Assembly: GCA_964506245.1 (NCBI GenBank)
Contig: CAZDKK010000011.1
Coordinates: 1 to 64,000 of the forward strand
Direction of reading: 5' to 3'
Origin: CAZDKK01 sp964506245
GTDB taxonomy: Bacteria; Eisenbacteria; RBG-16-71-46; CAIMUX01; WJJG01
DNA length: 64,000 bases
Shown one piece after another: positions 1-8,936 of this stretch (within the stretch, counting starts at the first letter, position 1; every line of letters starts with the position of its first letter). Both the position numbers and the translations under genes were made by a program. Below the pieces are notes generated by a model. It did not search any database, was not told where the DNA came from, and was given only the letters and a program-made list of their open reading frames with translations.

Positions 1-37
1 ACCGGTCAAGCGCCGGACGCTCTGCTGAACCTCGGAT

Positions 38-1255
38 TCACCGCCCTGCATCGCCCTCAGGCTCCTCCTCGTCGAACGCGACAGCCGCTGGCCGGTCGCT
101 ATTGTGAGCCTCCTCGACCCTGACCATCAAGCTCCGCAGCCGCTCGCCCAACCGACCCCACGCGCGCTGGAGCTGCATCACCTCCTGGGACAGGCCGCCC
201 ACCTCTTGCCCCGACCCGGTCACGACCTCGGTCACCCGCTCCAGGCCGGCAGCGATGCGCCGCACCATGATCTCGCGCTGGGCGCGTGCCCGGCCCTGCG
301 CCTGGCCGACCTCCTGCAGACTGGCCCCCACCCAGGCGTCCCAGTCGCGCAGCCTGTCGCCCACCTCGCGCTGCCCCGCCCCCGCCTGCGCTGGTGACCC
401 GCGCGGCAGCGCGTACCCCGCGGCAGCGAGGTGCCCCGCGACCTCCGCCCGCCAGCGCTCGATGCCCAGGCGCAAATCCGCCAACAGGGCATCCAGCTCG
501 GGGCCGTGGTCGAGCTCCCGCTTGATCATCTGGAAGAGCCGCTCGAGACGTTCCATCTCCACGGCCAGCTGGGTCTGCTGCAGGAAGGCGCGCTCCGCGC
601 GCTTGACCAGCTCCTCGACCGCCTGCGTCTCGACGCGCCAGTCCTGCTCGAGGATCGCCTGCAAGCGGTCGATGCCCTCCGACGACTCGCGGCCGCGCTC
701 GCACCGGCTCTCGAAATAGGCCAGGAGCTGGCGTGTCAGCGCGTGGGTCGCGCCCTCGCGCGGCCAACGGCCGGCCTCGAAATGCCCGTCAGAGGCCGCG
801 CGCAGGACGGCCCCGATCTCCTCCCGCAGCGCTTCCAGCTCCTCCATGGCCTTGGCGCCCGACAGGTTCTGCCGCAGGAGCACCCGTACGCGTTCACACA
901 GCATGCCCAGCTCCCAATCCGCGGTCGACGGTGGTTGCTGGCTGAGGGCGCGCTCCTGGCCGGCGTCGATGGCGCGGAGCATCCAGGCCACCGGGCGCGC
1001 GAAGCGGTCACCGGTCTGCAGCGCCAGGGCAGCCGAAGCGAGGAGCGCGATGAGGATCAAACCCGCCAGGATGGCACGGGTCAGGGCCAGGGGCAGGCCG
1101 GCGAGGTCCGCGCCGCCCGCGGCCACCTCGAAGAGCACCACCGCGCCGACGCCCAGCAGGAGCACGGGGATGGCGAAGCACAGGAGCAAGCGGCCACGCA
1201 GGGCACCCCGCCGCGGGGCGCACCGGGTGATCTGCCGGGACGTGGCCGTGGCCAT
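38..1255 (-). CDS. Two-TM membrane protein with HAMP-like linker and coiled coil
   Basis: Predicted 405-residue inner-membrane protein of unknown function. Two hydrophobic segments (about residues 22-46 and 54-80) are separated by only a few residues. They are followed by a HAMP-like stretch and then a long Glu/Arg/Gln-rich coiled coil reaching nearly to the acidic C-terminus. This resembles the membrane and adaptor part of a methyl-accepting chemotaxis protein or sensor, but no conserved MCP signalling tip or kinase domain is visible, and the loop between the two helices is too short for a sensor domain. Start chosen at the ATG preceded by GGGGAGG; the frame stays open 35 codons further upstream but without a ribosome site or hydrophobic content. 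Family assignment is an inference from topology. Confidence 0.6.
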   Translation of the reverse strand: MATATSRQITRCAPRRGALRGRLLLCFAIPVLLLGVGAVVLFEVAAGGADLAGLPLALTRAILAGLILIALLASAALALQTGDRFARPVAWMLRAIDAGQERALSQQPPSTADWELGMLCERVRVLLRQNLSGAKAMEELEALREEIGAVLRAASDGHFEAGRWPREGATHALTRQLLAYFESRCERGRESSEGIDRLQAILEQDWRVETQAVEELVKRAERAFLQQTQLAVEMERLERLFQMIKRELDHGPELDALLADLRLGIERWRAEVAGHLAAAGYALPRGSPAQAGAGQREVGDRLRDWDAWVGASLQEVGQAQGRARAQREIMVRRIAAGLERVTEVVTGSGQEVGGLSQEVMQLQRAWGRLGERLRSLMVRVEEAHNSDRPAAVAFDEEEPEGDAGR

Positions 1256-1727
1256 CGCTACCTCCCCGGGACCGCAGAATGCAGCCGGCCATGCAGGATT
1301 CGCTGCGAAACGCATGGCGCCGGCGCTCCCCGCTCGGGCCGAATGGCCGGTCTGGCCCACCTGGGGCCCGAGGGCGGAGGGGGACGGAGCCGGGGAAGCG
1401 GGTCTAATCAGCCATCGGGGCCTGGGCGGCCGCGCGGGCCTGGCCCCAGAGGCAACCCGGTATCAGGCTGGGCAGCCTCGCCTTGGCTGGATGGCACGCG
1501 CCCGGGCGCCACCCAGCGGGCCCCCGCGGGAATGCTCCCCCGCAGGCTCCTGCGAACCCGCGACCCGGGCCGGACCCAAGGGCCCAGGACCCTGGCACAC
1601 CCGTTGCTAAAACCCCCCCACGGAACCCGGTGAATCCAAGATGGAAGCGAAGACCATGACTGTCAACAGATTTCCGGGTTTCGCGAGGGATTCGATTCGC
1701 TGAGGGAGTGTCAAAGGGGGTTGAGTG
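1256..1727. other. Divergent intergenic region, no gene recognised
   Basis: About 470 bases between the divergent genes at 1255 (minus) and 1728 (plus). It should hold promoters for both, but I see no convincing -35/-10 pair, RNA gene or repeat. Frames crossing it have the composition of antisense shadows. Confidence 0.4.
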
Positions 1728-2537
1728 ATGGTCTCGCGGGACAACTACCTGGACCTGAAGGGCGCCTCGCGCGACATCAGACCCACGTACTACTTCGTGA
1801 TGAAGTGTCTGCTCTACTCGCGCATGGAAACGGGTCTGGTGTCGAACAAGGACTACTACGACGAGGACGTCAACGTCTACATCGCCCATCTGCTCAATTC
1901 CTTCATCAATCCCGAGTACGTCCAGCGGGCGACCAAGTACTTGTCCAAGTACGATACGGATGTGTTCAAGCGGCTGGAGAACTCGAAAGATGCCCGACTG
2001 AAGTACACGTTGTACAAGACCAACGCCGACTTCCTGCTCATCTCGCTGGGCATCTTCGACAACCCGACCGCGTTTGATCCGGTCAACCCTTCGAACACCC
2101 ATGCTTCGGAGAGACGAGCACTGCAGCCGACGGAAGAGGCTTACATCGGCCGCGGCAAGACCTACTACCGGTTCGCATTCACGTACAGCCAGCAGATCCA
2201 CAACCCGCAGGCGGCGATCACCGAGGTCATGGAGAAGCTGTCGACCGGCTTCGAGAAGTACGTCCGCATCCTGTCGCACATGCGGGGAGAGTACCTCAAC
2301 CTGATGGACCGCTTGTCGCGCGGCGAGGTCTACCACCTGGAACGTCGGGTGGATGCCCTGCAGCAGAGCGAAGACCTCAAGGACAAGCAGGACCGCTTCC
2401 TCGATCTCTACATGGAGTGGAAGCGTAGCGGCAATGAAGAGACCCGCGGGCAGATCGAGCAGCTGGTCGGTGAGATCCGGGCGATCGACCCGACCTTCTC
2501 GTTCGAGTTCCCCCGGGAGCGCAAGGATGCCGTCTGA
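1728..2537 (+). CDS. Conserved-looking hypothetical protein, cytoplasmic
   Basis: A 269-residue protein I do not recognise. It has no signal peptide or membrane segment. It is rich in Tyr, Asp, Glu and Lys, with balanced composition and coding-like third positions, so it is very likely a real gene. The N-terminal part is tyrosine-rich; the last third (about residues 165-260) is strongly helical and probably coiled coil. The ATG at 1728 sits seven bases after AAGGGGG and directly follows an in-frame GTG at 1725; the ATG has the better spacing. It is followed by a hairpin at 2636-2661 and is convergent with guaB. No function is proposed. Confidence 0.75.
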   Translation: MVSRDNYLDLKGASRDIRPTYYFVMKCLLYSRMETGLVSNKDYYDEDVNVYIAHLLNSFINPEYVQRATKYLSKYDTDVFKRLENSKDARLKYTLYKTNADFLLISLGIFDNPTAFDPVNPSNTHASERRALQPTEEAYIGRGKTYYRFAFTYSQQIHNPQAAITEVMEKLSTGFEKYVRILSHMRGEYLNLMDRLSRGEVYHLERRVDALQQSEDLKDKQDRFLDLYMEWKRSGNEETRGQIEQLVGEIRAIDPTFSFEFPRERKDAV

Positions 2538-2856
2538 GCGCGCGAGCCGACGAACCTAGCCAGCAGGTTCCCGGCCCCCCTTCGCGACACGTTCCGTTCC
2601 CCCCGCGGGGCGTGCCGGCCGGGAACTTCTCGTGAGCGCGGACCGCGAGGTGGGTCCGCGCGGGGATGTAGCAAGCGGTGAGGAGAACGACCAGCCGTCG
2701 AGCGAGAGAAGCGTATCCGCAGTCGAACGTGCGAGCGATGCGGTGAGCGTGCGCCTGGCGCCTGTGACGCGGGAGCCCGTGCGGCGGTCGTGAGGGCAAG
2801 GCAAGAAACAGGAAAGGATCAGCAGCAGATCGTTTCGGCCACACCTCCCGCGAGCC
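2538..2856. other. Convergent intergenic region with hairpins
   Basis: Gap between the 3' ends of the hypothetical gene and guaB. Apart from the hairpin at 2636-2661 and the guaB-side hairpin that follows, I find nothing. Minus-strand open frames here lack ribosome sites and look like composition artefacts. Confidence 0.4.
2636..2661 (+). terminator. Hairpin downstream of the hypothetical gene
   Basis: Arms GCGCGGACC and GGTCCGCGC form a perfect 9-bp stem around an 8-base loop, about 100 bases after the stop codon at 2537. No T-run follows, so it may be a transcript-end stabiliser rather than an intrinsic terminator. Confidence 0.3.
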
Positions 2857-2900
2857 CCCGCCCCCGGCCCGTGTCCCCCGGACACGGCGTCGGGGGCGGG
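2857..2900 (-). terminator. Strong hairpin just downstream of guaB
   Basis: Perfect outer arms CCCGCCCCCG/CGGGGGCGGG (10 bp) and inner arms CCGTGTCC/GGACACGG (8 bp) nest around a 3-base loop, giving a nearly continuous stem of about 20 bp. It begins 20 bases beyond the guaB stop on the minus strand. It lacks a T-run on either strand. Confidence 0.55.
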
Positions 2901-2919
2901 CGTTCAAGCCCCGCGCGGG

Positions 2920-4383
2920 TCAACCCAGCTTGTAGTTCGGCGCCTCCTTGGTGATGGCCACATCGTGGGGGTGGCTCTCCACCAGTCCCGCCGTGGTGAT
3001 CCGTATGAACCGTGTCTGCGTCCGCAGCTCGTCGATCGTGCGCACGCCGCAGTACCCCATGCCCGCGCGCACGCCCCCGACCATCTGGTAGATGACCATC
3101 TGCACGCTGCCGCGGTGTGGCACGCGGCCTTCGATACCCTCGGCCACGAGCTTCTGGGCGTCGGTCACACCATCCTGCGCGTAGCGATCGCTGCTGCCCT
3201 GCTGCATGGCGCCAATCGAGCCCATGCCGCGGTAGGTCTTGTAGGTGCGCCCCTGGTAGAGCTCCGTCTCGCCCGGGCTCTCCTCGGTCCCCGCGAGCTG
3301 GCTGCCGATCATGACCGCGCTCGCCCCGGCCGCCAGCGCCTTGGTGATGTCGCCCGAGTGCTTGATCCCACCGTCCGCGATCGTACGCAGGCCGAGGCGC
3401 GCCGCCTCCTCCGCGCACTCGAGCACGGCGGTGATCTGCGGCACGCCGACCCCCGCAACCACCCGCGTCGTGCAGATGGCCCCCGGTCCCAGACCGATCT
3501 TGACCGCGCTCGCCCCGAGCTCCGCCAGTTCACGCACGCCCTCGCGCGTGGCGACGTTGCCCGCCAGGATCGGCAGTTCGGTGAAGCGCCGCCGCAGCGC
3601 CTTGAGCGTGCTGAGGACGTTGGCCGAATGGCCATGGGCGCTGTCGATCGCCAGGGCATCGGCCCCCTTGTGCGCCAGCTCCTCAGCCCGCTCGAGCGCT
3701 CCCCCGCCGACGCCCACCGCACCCGCGACGAGCAGTCGCCCCAGCGAGTCCTTGGCGGCGTACGGGTGGGCGATGCGCTTCATGATGTCCTTGACGGTGA
3801 TCAGCCCCCGCAGGCGGAAATCCTTGTCGACGACGGGCAGCTTCTCGATGCGATGCTCGTGCAGGATGCGCTTGGCCTTGTCGAGATCGGTGCCGATTGG
3901 CACGGTGACGAGCTTGTCCTTCGTCATCACATCGCGGATCAGCACCGAGCGGTCCTCGATGAAGCGCAGGTCGCGATTGGTCAGGATGCCGACCAGGCGG
4001 TCGCCCTCGGTGATCGGCACGCCCGAGACGCGGTAATGCTCCATCACCTCGAGCGCCCGGCCCACCGGCAGGTCGGGTGGCAGCGTGATCGGATCGGTGA
4101 TCATGCCGCTCTCCGAGCGCTTCACCTTGTCGATTTCCTGGGCCTGCCGGTCGATCGGGAGGTTCCGGTGGATCACGCCCAATCCGCCCTCCCGCGCCAG
4201 AGCGATGGCCATGCGCGACTCGGTGACCGTGTCCATCGCCGCACTCAGGATGGGCACATTGAGCCGGAGCCCGGGGCACAGCTCCACCGACGTGTCGACC
4301 TCGCTCGGCAGCACATCCGAGCGCCGCGGCAGCAGGAGGACGTCGTCGAAGGTGAGGCCCTCGCCCACGATTCGCTCGCTCAT
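2920..4383 (-). CDS. guaB: Inosine-5'-monophosphate dehydrogenase
   Basis: IMPDH oxidises IMP to XMP with NAD+, the first committed step of guanine nucleotide synthesis, in the cytosol. The 487-residue length is standard. The TIM-barrel start has the typical LTFDDVLLLP motif. Two CBS domains are inserted at about residues 95-205. The catalytic loop GPGAICTTR places the nucleophile at Cys304, and the conserved flap RGMGS is present. The ATG at 4383 follows GGGAGG; the frame is open further upstream but only through antisense-like sequence. It is followed by a strong hairpin and preceded by the terminator of the upstream barrel gene, so it is probably its own transcription unit. guaA is not in the window. 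Confidence 0.97.
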   Translation of the reverse strand: MSERIVGEGLTFDDVLLLPRRSDVLPSEVDTSVELCPGLRLNVPILSAAMDTVTESRMAIALAREGGLGVIHRNLPIDRQAQEIDKVKRSESGMITDPITLPPDLPVGRALEVMEHYRVSGVPITEGDRLVGILTNRDLRFIEDRSVLIRDVMTKDKLVTVPIGTDLDKAKRILHEHRIEKLPVVDKDFRLRGLITVKDIMKRIAHPYAAKDSLGRLLVAGAVGVGGGALERAEELAHKGADALAIDSAHGHSANVLSTLKALRRRFTELPILAGNVATREGVRELAELGASAVKIGLGPGAICTTRVVAGVGVPQITAVLECAEEAARLGLRTIADGGIKHSGDITKALAAGASAVMIGSQLAGTEESPGETELYQGRTYKTYRGMGSIGAMQQGSSDRYAQDGVTDAQKLVAEGIEGRVPHRGSVQMVIYQMVGGVRAGMGYCGVRTIDELRTQTRFIRITTAGLVESHPHDVAITKEAPNYKLG

Positions 4384-4476
4384 CGCAGCCTCCCTGCGGA
4401 TGCCGGACCCATCCCCCGAGGGCGGTCCCTGTGGCCGCAGCCGGTCGCGACGCACCGGCGGGCGTCGCGCGAATAC

Positions 4477-4503
4477 GAAAAGGGCCGACGCGCGAGCCGG
4501 CCC
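4477..4503 (-). terminator. Intrinsic terminator of the outer-membrane barrel gene
   Basis: Read on the minus strand, GGGCCG and CGGCCC pair around a 10-base loop and are followed directly by TTTTCG. It starts about 22 bases after the TAA of the barrel gene and precedes guaB, separating the two units. Confidence 0.7.
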
Positions 4504-4525
4504 AGGTGCACCTGCGGGAAGCTCT

Positions 4526-5266
4526 TTAGGGCTGCCCGCCGTCCTCGATCGGCTCCGGGACCTCGCGGGGTCGTTGCGGCTCCTCTTCTTCCCCCGGTTC
4601 GCCGCGGATGAGACCCTCGCGAGTCGAGAAGTAATAGTGCAGGCCGATTCGCAGGTCCGTGTAGAAGTCGCTCCCTCCGAACCGATCCTTGAAGTCATCT
4701 GAATGAGTGGAGTAGATGAAATTGCCGGTCGTCTGCACGAACAGGGTCAGGACGCGGGACATGGGAATCTCTCCCACCAAGCCGATGTAGGCTCCCGGAT
4801 CCGCGGCGTGATAGTCCTGCTGCGTCACGGCGTCCTTGATGAAGATGCTGTTGCGTCGCAGCCCCCAGACGTAGACCCCTCCCCCGAAACAGGCCGAGGT
4901 GGTGGCTCCCAGCACCTCGCCGATCCGGCGCTCAGCGCCCACGGTCACGGGAATCGCCCACAGCACGAGGTTGTCCGAGTCGGGGTAGCTGTTCCAGCCG
5001 AAGCCGGCCTCTACGGCCATGGTCCAGGTGCTGTCGAAGCGATAGCGGAACGCAGCCCGGCCGACCGGGCGCGGCTGAGATGCGCCGCCTGGTCCGGCGG
5101 CATCACCCGGGTAGTCGGCGGCGTCCCCATCGGCCAGCCACTTCATGGCGCCCAGACCAATCCCGAAACTGGCGAGGTTCTCGTACTCGGGACCGATGCC
5201 GGCCTGGCACAGGCCGGGGAGCAATGCCACCAGGAGAGCACCGATCAGTGGTCTCAGCCCTTTCAT
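4526..5266 (-). CDS. Outer-membrane beta-barrel-like protein
   Basis: A 246-residue exported protein with a Sec signal peptide (MKGLRPLIGALLVALLPGLCQA). The mature part alternates aromatic, glycine-rich and polar residues in short strands, as in small 8-12-stranded outer-membrane barrels, and ends in a strand GLHYYF before a highly acidic Glu/Pro tail. No substrate can be inferred. The start ATG follows GAGGGGCGAGGG; upstream in-frame codons run through the tRNA region and are not credible. It has a near-consensus promoter at 5379-5407 and its own terminator, so it is probably monocistronic and well expressed. Confidence 0.7.
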   Translation of the reverse strand: MKGLRPLIGALLVALLPGLCQAGIGPEYENLASFGIGLGAMKWLADGDAADYPGDAAGPGGASQPRPVGRAAFRYRFDSTWTMAVEAGFGWNSYPDSDNLVLWAIPVTVGAERRIGEVLGATTSACFGGGVYVWGLRRNSIFIKDAVTQQDYHAADPGAYIGLVGEIPMSRVLTLFVQTTGNFIYSTHSDDFKDRFGGSDFYTDLRIGLHYYFSTREGLIRGEPGEEEEPQRPREVPEPIEDGGQP

Positions 5267-5378
5267 CCCTCGCCCCTCTCTCGTATCGCGCCTTTGACCG
5301 CTGCAGGCGTTCCGCGCATCGTCCAGCGTCGGCGATTGCCGTGACAACCGAGTGCCCCGTGCGGGTTTAGATTGCTGC

Positions 5379-5407
5379 ACTATAGTCACGGCATGCCGGT
5401 GTGTCAA
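5379..5407 (-). promoter_or_regulatory. Near-consensus sigma70-type promoter for the barrel gene
   Basis: On the minus strand: TTGACA, a 17-base spacer, TATAGT. This is the best vegetative promoter in the window. It implies a leader of roughly 100 bases before the ATG at 5266. Confidence 0.75.
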
Positions 5408-5514
5408 GCTGGGTGGTCCCCCCCGCGACCGGCGCGCCCCGGTCTGTCGGGCGGTCGCCGGCGAAAAAGGCTGTTGCCCCCACGGCCCTCGATTCGCTAG
5501 GTTCCTTCTCCGCC

Positions 5515-5588
5515 GGCGGCGTAGCTCAGTTGGCCAGAGCAGCGGAATCATAATCCGCGTGTCGGGGGTTCGATTCCCTCCGCCGCCA
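5515..5588 (+). tRNA. Elongator tRNA-Met (anticodon CAT)
   Basis: Seventy-four bases fold as a complete cloverleaf: acceptor arms GGCGGCG/CGCCGCC, D arm with AGCTCAGTTGG, anticodon stem GCGGA/TCCGC with loop ATCATAA, T loop GTTCGATTC, discriminator A. The 3' CCA is not encoded. The first pair is G-C, so it is not the initiator tRNA. A CAT tRNA of this kind could in principle be the Ile(AUA)-reading tRNA, but the overall sequence resembles elongator Met. Confidence 0.93.
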
Positions 5589-5692
5589 AGAACTCCTCGC
5601 CCGGCCGTGCATCTCCCTATCTGCTCTCTCCCCAAAGCATTGGCTCATATGAGCCATGCGCTCTGCGCGCGGATTCACATGCCTGTATACCC

Positions 5693-5721
5693 TGGAAAAT
5701 CCCCTTGCCGAGAGGTATAAT
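5693..5721 (+). promoter_or_regulatory. Candidate promoter for the secreted protein at 5825
   Basis: TGGAAA, 17-base spacer, perfect TATAAT. The -35 box matches consensus at four of six positions. It lies about 100 bases upstream of the ATG. Confidence 0.6.
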
Positions 5722-5824
5722 CAGGTCAAGCCAAACCGTGGATGCAACCGGCCCCGTGCAGTGCCTGCCCCATCCGGGGCGGATGGGCATGCGCTTGCAG
5801 GACCCATGTCGGAGGGTATGTCCT

Positions 5825-6577
5825 ATGAAGCCTTGGATCGTCACAATCTGTTGCCTCGCGGCCGCTCTCAGTGCTGCTGGGGCTAGTACGGATGGCGCCC
5901 GCTCGCTCGGCTGGAACTCGTCAACCTACATCGTTCCCGCCGCAGGCACGGACCCGACGCGCAGCGTGGTTGCGCACCATGATGGCACCTTCGAAGACGC
6001 CTTCTGCTTCCAATTCGGCGCCGTGGTGCCCGGCACCACGTATGGTGCGCTGGCAGAAGGGTTTTACGGCCTCGGCGACGAGGACGACATCTACATGATC
6101 GACAACGTTGTCCTGTGGGTCACCCAGGATGGGACCTACACCAATCAGCTCCTGGACCTGTACATCTGGGACGGGGGCATTGGTGCCGCACCTGGCGTGG
6201 TCCTCTACCAGTCGGCCGGCCGTTCCCTGACCAACGTGCCGCTCTGGCCGGCCGTCGGCGAGAACGTGCTGGCGGTGAGTTATGAGGTGCCGGTCAACAA
6301 CTTCTCGATTGGGTACTGGGCCGACTTCTCGACCACCCTGTGCGGCTGGTACATCGCGGCCGATCGGACCGGGGTCATCGGCGACCCCTGGGTCTGCGTG
6401 GCCCCGGGTCTGGGGTACCCCACGGACTGGCAGAACGCCGAAGTGGTCTGGCAGGCGCCCATCAACTCCCTGGGAATCGGTGCAGACATTGTTCTGCACT
6501 CCACTTCCGGCGTCGAGGAGGAGGTACCCGGCCAGGAGCTGTCAACTTGGGGCCTGATCAAGCAGCTATACCGGTAG
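5825..6577 (+). CDS. Secreted protein with C-terminal WGxIK tail
   Basis: A 250-residue exported protein of unknown function. The signal peptide spans about residues 1-19 (hydrophobic run CCLAAALSAAGA). The mature part is a predicted all-beta domain rich in Gly, Asp, Thr and aromatic residues. The last residues, STWGLIKQLYR, match the ends of the unrelated secreted proteins at 6819-8906 and 47647-48498. The shared tail suggests a sorting or anchoring signal (inference). Start chosen at the ATG following GGAGGG; the longer frame covers the promoter. The gene has its own promoter; the next gene also has one. Confidence 0.75.
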   Translation: MKPWIVTICCLAAALSAAGASTDGARSLGWNSSTYIVPAAGTDPTRSVVAHHDGTFEDAFCFQFGAVVPGTTYGALAEGFYGLGDEDDIYMIDNVVLWVTQDGTYTNQLLDLYIWDGGIGAAPGVVLYQSAGRSLTNVPLWPAVGENVLAVSYEVPVNNFSIGYWADFSTTLCGWYIAADRTGVIGDPWVCVAPGLGYPTDWQNAEVVWQAPINSLGIGADIVLHSTSGVEEEVPGQELSTWGLIKQLYR

Positions 6578-6687
6578 CCAGGAGGCTCGCGGGCCTTCCC
6601 TGGGTCCGGGAGGCAGCGCGGGTTGCGGCGTGCACCCAATAGCGTATCTTGTTTTCCTGCAATTGAATAGATTGGGTCGGCGATCGG

Positions 6688-6717
6688 TTGAAATGCCCAG
6701 GTTTGGGAGAGTATAAT
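6688..6717 (+). promoter_or_regulatory. Promoter for the cysteine-repeat protein
   Basis: TTGAAA, 18-base spacer, perfect TATAAT, about 100 bases before the ATG at 6819. Confidence 0.7.
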
Positions 6718-6818
6718 CAACAAGTGAGAGGGTAAGGCTCCGAGGGTAGACATCCGAGACCTTCGCGCCGGCCGGCGCCCCGGCAGGCGGGTGAGCGTAC
6801 GGATAGGAGGAGTGTCCG

Positions 6819-8906
6819 ATGAGCACAAGAGGCTGTTTCAAGACTGTTGCCCTGCTGGCCCTGGCCGCTGTGATGGCCCTGGCAGCAGCCCCAACTGCAA
6901 GATCCATGGGCAATAACGGCGGTGGGGTGCTCATGGTGCACTTCGACGAGGAGATTCGGTACAGCCTGGGGCCCGACCCCGCGCCGTACTTCGGCCTCTT
7001 CACCGCCAGCTACGGCTGCGAGGCCCTGGGCGCCGGCGAGGACTGCGAGGACTATCGCCTCCTCCACCCCTGTACGTACGGGACCGACCTCGATCCCAAC
7101 CTGGTGGACGAGACGCCCTCGATCAGCGCCCCGATCATGTGGATCGTGGCGGTCTTCCCGGACACGACCTGCGTGGAAATCCAGTCCGTCGTCCTCACGC
7201 TGGGTGATTTCGACGGGACGCTGACGGTGTATGGCTGGGGGAGCCTGGCGACCACTGCGGTCGGCGGCCCCGGCTGGCCTGGAGAGAACACTTCGCTGAC
7301 GATGACCTTCGATCCCCCCCTCACCAGCCATGAGGTCCCGCTGTGCTTCATCGCCGCCAAGCCCGGTGTAGGCGGAACCTTGACCTCGCTGGGTGCGGCC
7401 ACGTTTTGGGATCTCTCGGCGAACATGGTCGAGGCTGTGCAGGGCTCGGCGCCTTGCGAGTACGCCGTTGGCTCGTGGAACCGCCTCCCGGCCGCGGGCT
7501 GCGTCCCGGACGTGCCCATGGTCTTCAATCCGATGGTCTGCTGCCTGGACAACGTCTGCATGATCCTGACCGAAGACGACTGCAACAACCTGGGCGGCGT
7601 GTATCACCCCGAGCTGAACAACTGCGACCCGAACCCCTGCCTCATTCCGGCGGTCTGCTGTGTAGACGAGACCTGCTCGATCCAGACCGAGCCCGATTGC
7701 ATCGCGCTCGGCGGCATCTTCTATCCCGAGTTGACGAGCTGCGAGCCGAACCCCTGCGAGCAGGCGGCGTGCTGCTTCGCGGACGGTTCCTGCCAGCTCC
7801 TCACCGAGAATGACTGCGCGAATGCCGGTGGCGTCCTGCACATGGAGTGGCAGACGTGCGATCCGAATCCCTGTCCTTCCGTGCGGGCCTGCTGCTTCGA
7901 GCCCGAACCCTTCGTGTACATCTGCGAGATGTTGACGGAGGAGAACTGCGGCTTGGCCGGCGGCACATGGCTCGGGAACGAGGACTGCGATCCCAACCCA
8001 TGCGAGCCGGAGACCGGTGCATGCTGCGTCGGCGAGGCCTGCAGCATCGTCTATGAAGAGCAGTGCGATGGGCTGGGCGGCGAGTGGCTCGCGGGGATCA
8101 CGAGCTGCGAACCCAACCCCTGCGAGTACGAGCGCCACGTCTGCTGCTTCGGCGAGACCTGCGTGATCGTGACGGTCACCGAGTGCTTGGCCGGTGACGG
8201 CCGCTGGTACCCGGCCCTCGACGAGTGCGGCGAACCGAATCCCTGCGATCTGCCGGATGGTGCCTGCTGCGTCGGGACGTCCTGCTCGGTCCGCACCGCG
8301 GAGGCTTGTGCCGACGCGGGCGGCAACTGGAAGGGTGCCGGCACGGACTGCTCGCCCAATCCCTGCCTGCCGTCGAACCCGGTTCGGGTCTGCTGCTTCG
8401 GCGAGACCTGTGCGCTGATGACGCAGTCGACCTGCAACGCGACGGGCGGGACGTGGCGTAGCGGCCAGACCGTCTGCGATCCGAACCCCTGCATCACGGG
8501 CGACGCTCGTGCCTGCTGTCTCGGCGACGCGTGCGTGCTGCTGAGCGAGTACGAGTGCGGCCAGCAAGGCGGTGTCTGGTACAGCAGCCTGACGAGCTGC
8601 AGCACGCAGCCGTGCCTGCAGCGCGCCTGCTGCGCCGGCGGCGAGTGCACCGTGCTGCGTCCGGCGGAGTGCACGGCTCGGGGCGGCATCTTCCATGCCG
8701 AGCTCACGAGCTGCACACCTGATCCGTGCGCCGAGCGCGTTTGCTGCCTGCCCGGTGAGGTCTGCCAGACGGGCGTCACCGAAGTTGGCTGCATCGCGCT
8801 GGGTGGTGTGTGGAAGGGCCAGATCACCTCCTGCGTGCCCAACCCCTGCACAGCCACGCCGACCCAGGACGCGAGCTGGGGCCGGATCAAGACGCTCTAC
8901 CGCTAG
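6819..8906 (+). CDS. Secreted cysteine-repeat protein with WGxIK tail
   Basis: A 695-residue exported protein. It has a signal peptide (about residues 1-29) and an N-terminal beta domain of roughly 200 residues that opens with a GGGV motif. Eleven tandem repeats of about 35-42 residues follow, each of the form CC-x(3-9)-C-x(5-7)-C-x(3)-GG-x(6-8)-C-x-PNPC. Six cysteines per repeat make internal disulfides likely, so these are probably small extracellular modules. The C-terminus is SWGRIKTLYR. A single copy of the same repeat, behind a similar GGGV-type N-terminal domain, occurs in the protein at 42776-44875. The ATG follows GGAGG. Function is unknown; a surface or matrix role is a guess from architecture. 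Confidence 0.85.
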   Translation: MSTRGCFKTVALLALAAVMALAAAPTARSMGNNGGGVLMVHFDEEIRYSLGPDPAPYFGLFTASYGCEALGAGEDCEDYRLLHPCTYGTDLDPNLVDETPSISAPIMWIVAVFPDTTCVEIQSVVLTLGDFDGTLTVYGWGSLATTAVGGPGWPGENTSLTMTFDPPLTSHEVPLCFIAAKPGVGGTLTSLGAATFWDLSANMVEAVQGSAPCEYAVGSWNRLPAAGCVPDVPMVFNPMVCCLDNVCMILTEDDCNNLGGVYHPELNNCDPNPCLIPAVCCVDETCSIQTEPDCIALGGIFYPELTSCEPNPCEQAACCFADGSCQLLTENDCANAGGVLHMEWQTCDPNPCPSVRACCFEPEPFVYICEMLTEENCGLAGGTWLGNEDCDPNPCEPETGACCVGEACSIVYEEQCDGLGGEWLAGITSCEPNPCEYERHVCCFGETCVIVTVTECLAGDGRWYPALDECGEPNPCDLPDGACCVGTSCSVRTAEACADAGGNWKGAGTDCSPNPCLPSNPVRVCCFGETCALMTQSTCNATGGTWRSGQTVCDPNPCITGDARACCLGDACVLLSEYECGQQGGVWYSSLTSCSTQPCLQRACCAGGECTVLRPAECTARGGIFHAELTSCTPDPCAERVCCLPGEVCQTGVTEVGCIALGGVWKGQITSCVPNPCTATPTQDASWGRIKTLYR
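7536..8849 (+). repeat. Eleven tandem six-cysteine repeat units
   Basis: Coding repeat within the 6819-8906 gene. Each unit starts with CC and ends with PNPC or a near variant (TQPC, PDPC in units 9 and 10). Units have diverged at DNA level, so this is an old protein repeat, not a recent tandem duplication. Confidence 0.9.
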
Positions 8907-8936
8907 GATCCGCGCCAGGACTTTGTGCTAGACTGC

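Noticed and set aside
2965..4611. 548-codon plus-strand open frame over guaB
   Set aside because: Antisense to an unmistakable gene; Arg/Ala/His/Pro-rich composition expected from high GC at third positions; no ribosome site.
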